This document shows positions 1 to 9,235 of a stretch of DNA of 64,000 nt, piece after piece. The DNA is taken from contig NZ_JAGQCD010000019.1 of NCBI RefSeq assembly GCF_024345975.1, positions 1 to 64,000 of the forward strand, written 5' to 3'. Within the stretch, counting starts at the first letter, position 1, and every line of letters starts with the position of its first letter. This DNA comes from Cyanobium sp. Cruz-8D1 (GTDB lineage Bacteria; Cyanobacteriota; Cyanobacteriia; PCC-6307; Cyanobiaceae). A model generated the notes under the pieces. The model was not told the origin of the DNA. It saw nothing but the letters and a program-made list of their open reading frames with translations, and searched no databases. A program made the translations under genes and the position numbers.

Positions 1-14
1 CTGGAGATCGCCCG

Positions 15-452
15 ATGACTCGCCTCAAAGCCAACGCCCTTCTCGATGCCGCCACGGTGCTGGTGGGCTGGACCAACCGTTCCGCCACCCGCGACACCGA
101 GAAGGTGTTCAGCAGCGGTGAGGTGGTCAAACTCAACACCAAGCTCGATGCCGCGTCACAGTTCTCGCTGCTGGTCTCCCACCCCGGCCACAGCGATGCG
201 GTGACGGTGGTGCTGCACCTGGCGCCTGAGCTGCGCGACGGAACGATGGGCACCTTTGTCCCCGTCGCCACCGTGGCTGTGCCGGCGGAGGGCGGTCGGG
301 TGGAGGCCTACATCTCCGGCCACGACATCCTGCTCGATACGGCCGATGTGGATAACGCCTACCTGCCGGCGCTCTGCTTTGCCAAGGCCGTCGTCACCCC
401 CTCGACGCCCGAGGGGATGGTGGTGGGCCTGACCGCCACGCTGCCGGCTTGA
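15..452 (+). CDS. Hypothetical phage-style structural protein
   Basis: A 145-residue protein with no signal peptide, membrane segment or motif I recognise. It is rich in beta-prone stretches and its start overlaps a possible upstream stop (ATGA at 15-18), suggesting that translation continues from a gene left of the window. The next gene begins within a few bases of its stop. Position as the first of a compact plus-strand run ending in fibre and lysis genes suggests a virion or tail component, but this is inference from context only. Confidence 0.6.
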   Translation: MTRLKANALLDAATVLVGWTNRSATRDTEKVFSSGEVVKLNTKLDAASQFSLLVSHPGHSDAVTVVLHLAPELRDGTMGTFVPVATVAVPAEGGRVEAYISGHDILLDTADVDNAYLPALCFAKAVVTPSTPEGMVVGLTATLPA

Positions 453-454
453 CC

Positions 455-976
455 ATGGCAGGACCACAGATGACAGGGATGGCCGCCCAGGGACCTCTCC
501 CGGCCGGGATGCTGCGCATCCGCCTGGGCAGCCAGGAGCGCTACGTCTGGCCGGTGCATCTGCCCGGCTGGCTGGGGCTCGGCTGGCGGGTGGCCGGGGC
601 CGAGGCCACAGCAGTAGCTCAAGCAGATGGGGTCGCCGTAGCAGAGCTGCCGGCACCCATTGCCGCGCCTGCAGGCGAGCTGCTTGAGCAGGACGATGCA
701 AAACCTGCATCAACCCGCGGTCGCCGAGGCCGGCGCCGCAAGGACGAGGCCCTGCCCGTGGAACCGGCTGACACCGGCGCCGGCACCGTCAGCGATAACA
801 GCGACAGCGATGCAAGCGGCAAAGAGCTCAGCAAACAGGAGCAGGACGCTGAACCCCCTGCTGCTGGCGGCTCAGAGCCGGATCCAGATCCCGACCTCGC
901 TGTTGATCCATCGCCCGATGCAGAGCTGGCTCTCACCGCCCTGCCCGACGACCTCTTCGACGACCCGCTGATCTGA
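455..976 (+). CDS. Hypothetical protein with basic and acidic low-complexity tail
   Basis: About 173 residues from the ATG at 455 (a TTG at 449 overlaps the upstream stop and is less likely). The first 45 residues form a small domain with the stretch YVWPVHLPGWLGLGWR, a style seen in small phage adaptor-like proteins. Residues about 85-95 are very basic (RGRRGRRRK) and the C-terminal 70 residues are strongly acidic with repeated Asp-Pro. This charge layout suggests a disordered tail. Same strand as its neighbours, with tight spacing. Function is unknown; a small connector or scaffold role is only a guess. Confidence 0.55.
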   Translation: MAGPQMTGMAAQGPLPAGMLRIRLGSQERYVWPVHLPGWLGLGWRVAGAEATAVAQADGVAVAELPAPIAAPAGELLEQDDAKPASTRGRRGRRRKDEALPVEPADTGAGTVSDNSDSDASGKELSKQEQDAEPPAAGGSEPDPDPDLAVDPSPDAELALTALPDDLFDDPLI

Positions 977-995
977 ACCACCCGAGCTGCTGGCC

Positions 996-1772
996 ATGCC
1001 CTACCCCCTGCCCCAGCAACCCAGAACCGTGGGCGGCCAAAGGGTACGGCTGCTTCCCCCTATCGGTTGCCCTGGGGTGGAGCAATGGGTGCTGCCGATG
1101 GAGTTCAGTCGCTGGGCCGAGCTCGGCTACCGCAAGGGACCGATCCCTGCTGATGACCTGGAGCTGTTCTGGCTGCCGGCCGACACCCGCTGGAACGAAC
1201 CGATCGGCTCGGCGGCGATCGAGCTGCTGATCAACCCTCGGCAGACCATCCCCTCACCGATCTCGGTGACCTGGGGCGACGGCAGCAGCAACGTCGTCCC
1301 CTGGCCTGCCATCTCCCGCACCGCCCCACGGCTCCGGCACGTCTATGCCCAGCGGGCCGATGTGACCGTGCAGGTGCAGCTGGGGATGCTGATCGCCACC
1401 CTCCGTGTCGCCCTGGTGGGTTGCCCGGTGCCGCCCCAGCAGCTGCTCAACCACCGCGATGGCGGTGGCGGAACTGGCGGTGTGATCCAGCCGCTGATCC
1501 CCAGCGGCGGCATCACTGGCGAGCCCTACGACGGCCGCCATGCCGTGGTCTGGCGTCTGCGGCTCCATCCCAATGGGGGCCTTGGCTTCATGCCGGACCC
1601 GAGCAGCGGCGAGCCGGCGTTGGCAGTGGTGCAGGAATCGGGCGTCGGCAGCCGCGCCACCCGCTGGTACTCCGGCGATGGGCCGCCGCCCACGACCTTG
1701 CAGCCGGCGCCGGCGGTGGGGGACTTCTACCTGGACCGCCTGTCGGGGCAGGTCTACGAACTCTCCGCCTGA
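996..1772 (+). CDS. Putative virion/tail structural protein with PKD-like segment
   Basis: A 258-residue protein. Residues about 88-130 contain a PKD-like pattern (VTWGDGSS followed by beta strands and an RHVY step), typical of extracellular or virion beta-sandwich modules. A Gly-rich hinge (HRDGGGGTGG) near residue 158 separates this from a C-terminal part that ends GDFYLDRLSGQVYELSA. The same kind of GDLYLD...G.V..L block occurs in the collagen-like fibre at 4546-5790, and such blocks are common in phage fibres. No signal peptide. I infer a tail or fibre-associated protein; specific role unknown. Confidence 0.55.
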   Translation: MPYPLPQQPRTVGGQRVRLLPPIGCPGVEQWVLPMEFSRWAELGYRKGPIPADDLELFWLPADTRWNEPIGSAAIELLINPRQTIPSPISVTWGDGSSNVVPWPAISRTAPRLRHVYAQRADVTVQVQLGMLIATLRVALVGCPVPPQQLLNHRDGGGGTGGVIQPLIPSGGITGEPYDGRHAVVWRLRLHPNGGLGFMPDPSSGEPALAVVQESGVGSRATRWYSGDGPPPTTLQPAPAVGDFYLDRLSGQVYELSA

Positions 1773-1777
1773 TCGCC

Positions 1778-2476
1778 GTGCCTGACACCAATAAGGGCCT
1801 GGCCGAACGGGTGGAGGTGTTCACCCGTGCCACCAGCGATGCGCTGCAAAAAGCGGTGGGTGAGGTGCTCGATGCCCGCAATCCCTGGCAGCTGCTCTAC
1901 CGGCTCTCGCGGATCGTGCTGCTGGGCCTGGTGCTCTACACCGCCTGGCTGCTGATCACCCTGCAGCCGGACCTGGCCAAACGGATGAGCACCACCACCG
2001 CCGCCACCCTGCAGGAGCAGGTGGTAGCAAGACAGACCCAGATCCAGGCCTTGCTGCGCTCGGCGATCGAGGCCAACCGCTCCGGCCTCCACACCCTGGC
2101 GCTGCTGCAGTGGGACGGCGGCAGCAGCGTCACCGTGCTGGCCGCTGATGGGCGCCATGGCCAGCTGGCTCTGACGCCGGGACAGCAACCGCTGCTGGGT
2201 GTGGAGATGGCCGAGGCCCTCGGCCACGCTGCCCTGGGCCTGTGCGCCAGCGATGAAGCCGGCGCTCTGCCGCTGGCGGTGCGTTCGCCGGCAGGCAGCA
2301 ACGGCGTAATCCTGGTCTGTCCTGTGGGTTGCAGCAGTGCAGGGCGCGGCCAGGGGCTGCTGCTGGCCATTTATGACGTCGGGGCACCCGGGGCCGGTGG
2401 AGATCAGCAGCAACGCCAGCAGAAGCAGTTGCAGCTGATTTCCCAGCGACTCGGCCAGCTCCTGGAGCAGCGCTGA
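1778..2476 (+). CDS. Membrane-anchored protein with GAF-like soluble domain
   Basis: About 232 residues from a GTG at 1778, five bases after the upstream stop. Residues about 40-60 form one hydrophobic helix (IVLLGLVLYTAWLLITL), followed by a Gln-rich helical linker and a soluble domain whose strand pattern (LALLQWDGG ... LGLCASDEAGALPLAVRSP) resembles GAF-type sensor folds. The C-terminus is a Gln-rich helix. There is no cleavage site, so it is probably a membrane-anchored protein. A second protein of similar design lies at 18784-19554. Possible roles include lysis control or signal sensing by the element; neither is shown. Confidence 0.5.
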   Translation: MPDTNKGLAERVEVFTRATSDALQKAVGEVLDARNPWQLLYRLSRIVLLGLVLYTAWLLITLQPDLAKRMSTTTAATLQEQVVARQTQIQALLRSAIEANRSGLHTLALLQWDGGSSVTVLAADGRHGQLALTPGQQPLLGVEMAEALGHAALGLCASDEAGALPLAVRSPAGSNGVILVCPVGCSSAGRGQGLLLAIYDVGAPGAGGDQQQRQQKQLQLISQRLGQLLEQR

Positions 2477-2479
2477 AGG

Positions 2480-2521
2480 CAACTCCAAATTTGGCGTCGA
2501 TTAGGAGTTCGCTTGGAGTTG
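2480..2521. repeat. Intergenic inverted repeat
   Basis: Arms CAACTCCAA (2480-2488) and TTGGAGTTG (2513-2521) are perfectly complementary with a 24-base spacer, in the 101-base gap between two structural genes. The spacer contains ATTTGGCGTC (2489-2498), close to ATTTGGTGTC found at 10508 and 16028. It lacks a T-run, so it is more likely an operator or RNA-processing structure than a terminator. Confidence 0.4.
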
Positions 2522-2577
2522 GGGGACCCCGGCCCACGGCCGCTGGCAAGAGCCAGTGACGCCGCCCCCTGCTCTCC

Positions 2578-2964
2578 ATGCCCCTCTCCTGGCGTCAGCT
2601 CGCCTCGCTGCTCGGCCCGCCAGGGCCGATGACACCGCTGGTGCTCTCGATGCCCAGCCCCCAGGTCAATGACCGGCGCATCCTGCTGCGGGCACCCCAG
2701 GCCCTGACCATCAGCCGGGTGGATGCGGTGCTCAGCGGCGGCACCAGCCCCAGCTGCTCCTTCTCGCTGCGTCATGGCGCCGATGTCTCCGCTGCTGGCA
2801 CAGCCGCCACGACGGATCCGATCACTGTCACCAGCACCACCACCGGCAGCGCGATCACCAGCTTTCAGGCCCCAGAGATCCCAGCAGAGCACTGGCTGTG
2901 GCTGGATGTCGCCGCCATCAGCGGCTCACCCCAGGCGCTCACGGTGGCCGTGCAGTTCAGCTGA
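2578..2964 (+). CDS. Putative virion decoration/tail-fibre-associated protein
   Basis: A 128-residue protein with alternating beta strands and the pattern TTTGSAITSFQAPEIPAEHW, followed by LWLDVAAISGSP and a beta-strand end. This layout (Ser/Thr-rich strands, an 'Ip.g.wlWl' turn, final strand) is common in small phage fibre and head-decoration proteins. No signal peptide. It lies in the same plus-strand run as the other structural genes. Assignment is from fold-style similarity, not from a confirmed family. Confidence 0.5.
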   Translation: MPLSWRQLASLLGPPGPMTPLVLSMPSPQVNDRRILLRAPQALTISRVDAVLSGGTSPSCSFSLRHGADVSAAGTAATTDPITVTSTTTGSAITSFQAPEIPAEHWLWLDVAAISGSPQALTVAVQFS

Positions 2965-3048
2965 GCTGCCGGCCAAGGCGTCCAGGGCTTCTGTTGCGGT
3001 GGCAGGACTGAATCAGCAGGCTGGGGAGATCCTCCAGCTGTTGCGGTC

Positions 3049-4491
3049 TTGAATCAGCTGCGCACCACTGCCATCGCTGCCACCACCCTGCTGGCAGTCG
3101 TGATGCTGATCCGCCCAGCGCACGCGGGCACCATCACCGGCATGGCCACCATCCGGGAGCGGATCGCCCTGCCACCGGATGCGGTCTTCGAGGCTGTGCT
3201 GATCGACATCGCCCGCGCCGATGCACCGGCCACCGAGCTCGGCCGTGTGCGGCTGCAGCCTGCTGGTCAGTCGCCCTTCCGCTTTTCCATCCCCTACCGC
3301 GACCAGGACATCACCCCCCGCGGCCGCTACTCCGTTCGCGCCACGGTGCGCAGCGGCGAGCGCTTGCTGTTCACCACCGACACGATCACGCCGGTGCTCA
3401 CCGGTGAGCCCAGCCAGCCGCTGACTCTGCAGCTGGTGCAGGTGGGTGGCGGCCCGCGGTCGTCCCAGGCCTCCTCACCGGTGGGCCGGCTGCCGGCCAG
3501 CTGGCGCGGCGATCTGCCGGATGCCGGCGGCACCACGCGCTGGCAGGTGGATCTCTCCAGCGATGGCGCCTACCAGCTGCGCCAGACCTTTCTGGATCGA
3601 CCAGCGCCCAACAGCTTTGATGACATCGGCCGCTGGCGGCTGGAGAGCGGCAGCAACCGGCTGGTGCTCCGCGGAGGCCGGGAAGCGCCCCTGTTCTTCC
3701 AACCCGTTGACGCCGGCAGCGCCCTGAGAAAGCTCGATCTGCAGGGTCAGCCCATCACCTCACTCCAGCCGGATCGCCTGCAGCGGCTGGGGGCCTATGC
3801 GCCGATCGAGCCCCGCCTGCATCTGCAGGGGATGTTCCGCTACCTCGCCGATGCCGCCAGCATCCGGCTCTGCGCCACCGGCGTCCAGCTGCCGGTGGCG
3901 ATGGAAGGCGACTTCCGGGCCCTCGAGCGGGCCTACCTCAAGGCGCTGCCGGCTGGCGCAGCAGGGAAACCGATGCTGGTGAATCTGGAGGGCCTGATCA
4001 CCAGTCGCCCCTCGATGGAGACCGGCCGGCCGCCGCAGCGCACTCTTGTGGTTGAGCGCTTTGTGGGGGTGCATCCCGGCCAGGGCTGCGGCCAGGCCAA
4101 AACAACTCCAACTCCCGCCCCGCATCCCATGGCTTCTCCTTCCCTGCGCGGCACCCTTTGGACACTCCAGGCACTGCAGGACGGTGATGGCCCCAGCCTG
4201 AGCCAGCCCCCCGGCAAGCCGGCCGAGCTGCTGCTGGCGAGTGATCAGGAGCGCGTGAGCGGCAGCGGCGGCTGCAACCGACTGATGGGCGGCTTTCGCC
4301 TCAGCGGCGAGCAGCTCAGCTTTTCCAAGCTGGCCAGCACCCAGATGGCCTGCCCGCCAGAGCTGATGGCCTTCGAGCGGCGCTACAGCGAGGCCTTGGG
4401 CCGGGTGCGGCGCTGGAGCATCGACAAACAGAACCTGCTGCTTCAGGACGAGCGGGGCCGCACCCTCCTGCTGTTCACAGCCAAGCCCTGA
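3049..4491 (+). CDS. Secreted YbaY-like / NlpE-like / META domain protein
   Basis: 480 residues from a TTG start. A signal peptide ends at about residue 26 (PAHA, then GTITG). Residues about 27-135 look like a YbaY/YscW domain ([36 protein letters not shown]). Residues about 150-345 resemble the NlpE copper-homeostasis/envelope-stress fold. Residues about 362-480 form a META (HslJ) domain with the hallmark [12 protein letters not shown] and TQMACP. There is no lipobox Cys right after the signal, so it is probably periplasmic rather than lipidated. These modules occur together in some bacterial envelope proteins. Its place inside a virion gene run is unusual; it may be a lysogenic-conversion gene. 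Confidence 0.75.
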   Translation: MNQLRTTAIAATTLLAVVMLIRPAHAGTITGMATIRERIALPPDAVFEAVLIDIARADAPATELGRVRLQPAGQSPFRFSIPYRDQDITPRGRYSVRATVRSGERLLFTTDTITPVLTGEPSQPLTLQLVQVGGGPRSSQASSPVGRLPASWRGDLPDAGGTTRWQVDLSSDGAYQLRQTFLDRPAPNSFDDIGRWRLESGSNRLVLRGGREAPLFFQPVDAGSALRKLDLQGQPITSLQPDRLQRLGAYAPIEPRLHLQGMFRYLADAASIRLCATGVQLPVAMEGDFRALERAYLKALPAGAAGKPMLVNLEGLITSRPSMETGRPPQRTLVVERFVGVHPGQGCGQAKTTPTPAPHPMASPSLRGTLWTLQALQDGDGPSLSQPPGKPAELLLASDQERVSGSGGCNRLMGGFRLSGEQLSFSKLASTQMACPPELMAFERRYSEALGRVRRWSIDKQNLLLQDERGRTLLLFTAKP

Positions 4492-4545
4492 ACCACTCCC
4501 AACTGAACGTGGCAATAGCCAGCAGAACAGCGCTGCCTGGCTGCC

Positions 4546-5790
4546 ATGGGGTCCTGGAGTTCCACCGGTTCAATCCGCGGTCCTGAGGGGCCTGCCGGCC
4601 CGCAGGGTTCACCTGGTGTGCAGGGCCCCCAGGGTCCTGCTGGTCCCCAGGGTGCGCAAGGCCCTGCCGGGCTGCAGGGACCGGAAGGTCCGGCGTGCCC
4701 CTCTGGTCCGGCTGGCCCTGCCGGCGCCCAGGGCATCCAGGGCCCGGCCGGCATCGGCATCAACTTCAAGGGATCGGTGGCGGCCATCGCCAACCTGCCT
4801 TCCAACCCGGACCAGGGCGATGCCTACATCGTCCAAGCCGATGACTCGCTGCGGGTCTGGGATAGCGAGAGCAGCAGCTGGGTGGACGGCGGCTCGATCC
4901 AGGGTCCCCAGGGTCCTGCCGGTGTGGCGGGCCCCGCTGGTGCTGCTGGTCCCCAAGGACCGGCCGGCCCTCAAGGTCCGCAAGGGATCCAGGGCCCTGC
5001 TGGCTCTGATGGCCTGATCGGTCCCCGCGGCACGGGCTGGTTCACCGGCACCGGTGCACCGCCTTCCTCGATCCCCGGCGCCGTCGATGGCGACCTCTAC
5101 CTCGACCTGCTCACCGGCACCGTCTTTCAGCTCGGCCCGATCCGCGTGGCTGATCTGCCGGCCATCGGCAGCTCCTTCCAGGGCGGCTACTACGCCGGTC
5201 TGATCAGCCACACCGCCAATGGCGTGGCCACCCATGCCCTGATCATTTCGCCCAAGGCCTTTGGCTCGGCGCTCAACCTGGCCTGGAAGACGGCCAACAC
5301 CTCGTCCACCGGCACCACGAGCGTGTTCGATGGCTGGGCGAACAGCGAGGCGATGAACAACGCCAGCCACCCGGCGGCGCAGTTCTGCCGCTCGCTCTCG
5401 ATCGGCAACTACGACGACTGGTATCTGCCCGCCACCCAGGAGTGGGACATCCTCTACCGGGCGTTCAAGACGGATGCGACCGCCAATGGCACCTACTTCG
5501 GGGAGGGCTATGGCGCCAACCCCTACGCGGTGCCCCAGGGCGGCAACTACACCGACAGCAATCCGCCCCAGACCGCGGTGCTCGCCTTCCGCGACGGCGG
5601 TGCTGAGTCGCTCAAGCACTTCGACGAGAACTACGGCGACGATTCCTTCTTCCACTGGACCTCCACCCAGGCCGCCAGCGGGACCGCCTTCCAGCGGATG
5701 ACCTACATGGGCGATCAGTTCGCTGCGAACAAGACGGGTGCATCCGGCACCCAGGTGCGGGCGATCCGCCGCATCGAGGTCCTGCCGTAA
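4546..5790 (+). CDS. Collagen-like phage tail fibre with DUF1566-like tip
   Basis: 414 residues. Residues about 11-69 and 117-158 are Gly-X-Y collagen repeats ([10 protein letters not shown] type). They are split by a short globular insert (about 72-113) containing [21 protein letters not shown], a known style of fibre spacer. After the second collagen block comes a [12 protein letters not shown] segment and a C-terminal domain (about 205-414) containing WYLPATQEW, resembling DUF1566/Lcl-type C-type-lectin-like tips. Collagen-like phage proteins form trimeric fibres, so this is probably a receptor-binding or adhesion fibre. Confidence 0.75.
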   Translation: MGSWSSTGSIRGPEGPAGPQGSPGVQGPQGPAGPQGAQGPAGLQGPEGPACPSGPAGPAGAQGIQGPAGIGINFKGSVAAIANLPSNPDQGDAYIVQADDSLRVWDSESSSWVDGGSIQGPQGPAGVAGPAGAAGPQGPAGPQGPQGIQGPAGSDGLIGPRGTGWFTGTGAPPSSIPGAVDGDLYLDLLTGTVFQLGPIRVADLPAIGSSFQGGYYAGLISHTANGVATHALIISPKAFGSALNLAWKTANTSSTGTTSVFDGWANSEAMNNASHPAAQFCRSLSIGNYDDWYLPATQEWDILYRAFKTDATANGTYFGEGYGANPYAVPQGGNYTDSNPPQTAVLAFRDGGAESLKHFDENYGDDSFFHWTSTQAASGTAFQRMTYMGDQFAANKTGASGTQVRAIRRIEVLP

Positions 5791-5808
5791 GCGGCAGGGC
5801 ACACAGCT

Positions 5809-6237
5809 ATGGCCAACTGGCTGCCGCGCACCCAGGTCCCCGGCCAGCAGGTGAGCGTGACCCACACCACCACGCCACTGCTGCCGGGGGCCAGTGCCCT
5901 GCTCGATCTGGCGGGCCTGGGGCGGCTGGGCCATTTCCTGGCCGTGAGCACCGATGCGCCGGGCTGGGTGAGCTTCTACAGCTCAGCGGCGGCGCGGGAG
6001 GCCGATGGCAGCCGGCCCATCACCCAGGACCCGGCGCCAAGCAGCGGCGTGCTGCTCGATCTGGTCACCACGGCTTCTGCTCTCACGGTCACCGCGCCGC
6101 CGGGCGGTACCTACTTCTCTGCCGATGGAGCCTCGGCCCCGAACAGCCCGCCACTGCTGCGGGCGCTGGTGCGCAACACCGGCACCAGCCAGGCCGCCAT
6201 CGCCGTGACCGTGACCGCCGTCGTGCTGGCGCCTTGA
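5809..6237 (+). CDS. Putative virion structural protein
   Basis: 142 residues, mostly predicted beta strand, with a FYSSAAAREADGSRP segment and a C-terminus rich in Thr and Val. The design resembles the protein at 2578-2964 (strand-rich, ending in a repeated V/T strand), so the two may be paralogous decoration or fibre-base proteins. No signal peptide or membrane segment. It starts 18 bases after the fibre gene and ends 15 bases before the next gene, consistent with one operon. Confidence 0.5.
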   Translation: MANWLPRTQVPGQQVSVTHTTTPLLPGASALLDLAGLGRLGHFLAVSTDAPGWVSFYSSAAAREADGSRPITQDPAPSSGVLLDLVTTASALTVTAPPGGTYFSADGASAPNSPPLLRALVRNTGTSQAAIAVTVTAVVLAP

Positions 6238-6252
6238 GATGAGGCCAACCCG

Positions 6253-7164
6253 ATGAGCAGCCGGACCCTGATCGACATCAGCCGCCTCGGCACTGACACC
6301 ACCTGGCCATCGGTGGCGGTGGAGGTGAATGGCTACCTGCAGAACTGGATTGCGGCGGCCAACGCCCAGGTGAGCCAGCACCAGCTGCGCATCGCCACCG
6401 CGCCCAACCCCGAGTCCACCGCCAGCGATCCCTGCGGCTGGCGCATCGAGGCGACCCTGTCGCAGCTCACACCGGGCGGCAATCCGGCGGTGCTGATCCT
6501 CGAGGTGTTCCTTACCGGCACCAGCCTGCGGATCATGCCCGGCATCGGCAACAGCGAGCCATTCGTCGGCGCCGACAACGAGCAGGGCTGGATCTATCCC
6601 TCAGCCACCGTGGGCTGGGCCTCCGGTGACTGGAGCACCACACCACTGCCCTTCAACGCGCAGGTTGCCTGGTCGCTGGCGCCGGGAGCTGAATACTTCG
6701 TCTTCGCCTACAGCCAGCACCGCTTCACGAACAGGCAGGCGGTGCCGCTGCTGATCGCCCGCGATCAGGTCTCCGGCAACTGGATCCTGGCGGGCACGCC
6801 TCCCTCCACCACCTTTGACGCGTTGCGGGCCGTGAGCTGGAACGCTCGCTCCGGCCAGCCTTCTGGATCCCGCTCCTTGCTGCGTGACGGTTTCATGGCA
6901 CCGGTGATGATCCGCCGGCCGGCGGAACTGGTGCTCGCCACCACCGACTGGAGCTACTACGAGAGCGCCAACGAACCGGCCCAGTTCTGGGAGCCGCTGC
7001 TGTTGCCGCCCGACTTCGCGGCCCTCAACGTGAGCAGCGCAGCGATGAGCTACTACAAGCCACCTGATGGTAGCGAGTGGCTGGCGATCGGCGGCCACGG
7101 CCTGCTGCTCCGCACCAAAGACGCACCCGCCCCACAAGGGGGCGAGGGAGGTACGGCGGCATGA
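6253..7164 (+). CDS. Putative large tail/baseplate-type protein
   Basis: 303 residues with no signal peptide. Trp- and Pro-rich beta stretches (GWIYPSATVGWASGDWS, YYESANEPAQFWEPLLLPP) are typical of virion surface proteins. Its stop overlaps the start of the next gene (ATGA at 7161-7164), indicating translational coupling. A GAGG purine stretch precedes the ATG. No family recognised; a structural role is inferred from position between fibre-like genes. Confidence 0.5.
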   Translation: MSSRTLIDISRLGTDTTWPSVAVEVNGYLQNWIAAANAQVSQHQLRIATAPNPESTASDPCGWRIEATLSQLTPGGNPAVLILEVFLTGTSLRIMPGIGNSEPFVGADNEQGWIYPSATVGWASGDWSTTPLPFNAQVAWSLAPGAEYFVFAYSQHRFTNRQAVPLLIARDQVSGNWILAGTPPSTTFDALRAVSWNARSGQPSGSRSLLRDGFMAPVMIRRPAELVLATTDWSYYESANEPAQFWEPLLLPPDFAALNVSSAAMSYYKPPDGSEWLAIGGHGLLLRTKDAPAPQGGEGGTAA

Positions 7165-8396
7165 CCTTTCAGGTGTTCTGCCAGTCCTTCCCGCCGGGCA
7201 GCTGGAAGTGGACCAGCAAGGATCCGGCTTCGATCGGCATGCAGCTCGACGGGGCCTTCCGCGCCTTTGCTGCAACCGTGAACGCGTTGCCCGGCAACAC
7301 CAGCTCGCCCCTCTCGGTGATCCGCTCCCACGCCGATGCCACCGCCAATCGCTGGGGGTTCACCTGGCAGCTGGGCCATCCCGTTGAACCGGCCCACCTG
7401 TGGTTCCTCACCGAGAGCACCACATCCCAGGGCGACACCCAATCGAGCAGCAGTGCGGTCTTCGGGAGTGCCAAGGCCATCACTTTCTCAGACACCACCA
7501 GCAACGGCGGCTACGGCTCCTACAGCAGCTCCACCGGCAACAGCACCGGCCTGGCCTACATCGACAGCACCCTCGCCGGGGCTACTTCTATCGGCGCGAT
7601 CCTGCTGATCGCCCAGGACACCACCCCCGGCAAGGAGTTCTTCTGCTGGGCCCTCAAGACCACCGGCGGCAACGACGCGCTGCACCGCGACAGCTGCCAT
7701 GCCCTTTACAAGAGCCCGGGCACCACGGGCTGGAACTCGATCGCCGTCTTCCCCAAGACCGACAAGCAGTTTTACGGGCAGGTGGTGCTGCTCGGCTATT
7801 CCGGCGATCGCTTTGGCGGTCTGCCCTCAGCGATCAGCTCAAGCATCACTGCCAACGGGCACCAGCTGCGCAGCGGCATCGCCCTGGGCCACTACGACTT
7901 CGTGCTGCAGGCCCAGGGGCTCTTCGATACCCCGCCGCCGCTGATCGAGCTGCCGGCGCCGCTGTTCATCGGCTCCACAACCATCCGCGGCGCCAGCACC
8001 CATTTCGGCAAGGTCACCCGCCCCGATGGGGTGATGCTGCAGCTGGGGCAGCGCTCCAGCGAGCGGGATGTGTGGTTGTGGGTGCCAGCAGGCACTGGCC
8101 ACAACCAGAGCAGTCCCTGGAGCTCACCCCTGACCCTCAGCCATTGGCGTGAGTGCAACGAGCTGCATTTCATCAGCAGCCTTCCCCCTCAGGGCTGGCA
8201 GCTGGTGACGGGCACGGCAGACTTCATCCGCAACTTCCCGCCCATGAGTGCAGTGGGCGCACGTCACCACCCGCAGCAGGGTCCGCTGCTCTCCGGCTCC
8301 GGCGGCGGGGGAGGAGGAACCGGAGGAGGTGGCGGTGAAACGGGAGGCGGACCGACGCGACCCGCTACCGGGCTGCTCTGGCCCAGGGGGACCTGA
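7161..8396 (+). CDS. Putative tail protein with Gly-rich C-terminus
   Basis: 411 residues from the ATG at 7161, chosen because it overlaps the upstream stop. The body is a beta-rich protein with Ser/Thr/Gly stretches (SNGGYGSYSSSTGNSTG). The C-terminal 50 residues are a Gly-rich linker (GSGGGGGGTGGGGGETGGG). It resembles the preceding protein in its SHADATANRWGF and WALKTTGG type strands but has no clear catalytic motif. Likely a structural or surface-exposed protein of the same assembly. Confidence 0.5.
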   Translation: MTFQVFCQSFPPGSWKWTSKDPASIGMQLDGAFRAFAATVNALPGNTSSPLSVIRSHADATANRWGFTWQLGHPVEPAHLWFLTESTTSQGDTQSSSSAVFGSAKAITFSDTTSNGGYGSYSSSTGNSTGLAYIDSTLAGATSIGAILLIAQDTTPGKEFFCWALKTTGGNDALHRDSCHALYKSPGTTGWNSIAVFPKTDKQFYGQVVLLGYSGDRFGGLPSAISSSITANGHQLRSGIALGHYDFVLQAQGLFDTPPPLIELPAPLFIGSTTIRGASTHFGKVTRPDGVMLQLGQRSSERDVWLWVPAGTGHNQSSPWSSPLTLSHWRECNELHFISSLPPQGWQLVTGTADFIRNFPPMSAVGARHHPQQGPLLSGSGGGGGGTGGGGGETGGGPTRPATGLLWPRGT

Positions 8397-8509
8397 TCAG
8401 CAGAAGGGGAAGGAGCGGACCCGAAGGATGTCCCGACCGGACTCTTGAGCCACGTCCGTGTAGTTGAGATCCTGAACCCAACCGCTCTTGCAATGGCGGG
8501 CCCCATCCC

Positions 8510-9235
8510 ATGACCACCCCGATGAGCGCCGAGCGGTTTGCCGATCGCTTCCGCTATTTCAAAGGCCAGGCCCAGCAGCAGCGAGGCGTTCTTGATCTAC
8601 ATGCCGCAATCAGAAGCAGCGACAAGGGCGCAGAGATACTCGATGAGCAGGCCCCCTGGGCGCTCACCTACAGCGAAGAGACGCCTGCTCCCGCCGGTGG
8701 GCTCGATCCCCGCGGCTCAGAAGAGGTCGGCATGGTCGGGCCGCAGAAGCCGGCACCGGTCAAACCCGGCGATAGCTACCTGCTGGTGAACGACTGGGAC
8801 GAGGACATGGAGGCCTACGACCACACCGGCCAGATCCTCTGGAAGGTTCCCTGCCTGGCCCGGGGGCAGAGGGCGGACACCGACTGGAGCCATACCAAAA
8901 CCGACACCCCACCTGGGCTTTACAAGCTCGGGCGGCTCTATGCGGACTACGAGCAGAACCAGAATCCGCCCTGTTCCGATACCGCCATGGCCTACGGCTG
9001 GTACTCCTTCGATATGGAGGAGATGGAGGGCCAGGAGGTGGCCGTTGGCCGGGCCGGGATCATGCTCCACGGCGGTGGATCGGCCTGCGGCTGGCCCATG
9101 GCCTGGGCACCGCAGCAGCCGCTACATCCCACGCTTGGGTGCATCCGCATCCACAACGCCGATCTGCGTGATCGCGTGCTGCCCCTGTACCGCCAGGGCA
9201 CGGTGTATGTCGGGGTGTTCCAGGAAAAAAAGTGA
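8510..9235 (+). CDS. L,D-transpeptidase (YkuD-type) domain protein
   Basis: 241 residues. The C-terminal 155 residues carry the YkuD signature: LHGGG with His187, then HPTLGCIRIHN with His206 and the catalytic Cys211. YkuD enzymes make 3-3 cross-links in peptidoglycan or, in some cases, cleave or exchange stem peptides. There is no signal peptide, so export would need a holin, the virion or lysis. The N-terminal 85 residues are not conserved to my eye. It is followed, with stop/start overlap, by a lysozyme-like gene and then a holin-like gene, so this is probably the wall-active end of the phage module. Confidence 0.75.
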   Translation: MTTPMSAERFADRFRYFKGQAQQQRGVLDLHAAIRSSDKGAEILDEQAPWALTYSEETPAPAGGLDPRGSEEVGMVGPQKPAPVKPGDSYLLVNDWDEDMEAYDHTGQILWKVPCLARGQRADTDWSHTKTDTPPGLYKLGRLYADYEQNQNPPCSDTAMAYGWYSFDMEEMEGQEVAVGRAGIMLHGGGSACGWPMAWAPQQPLHPTLGCIRIHNADLRDRVLPLYRQGTVYVGVFQEKK

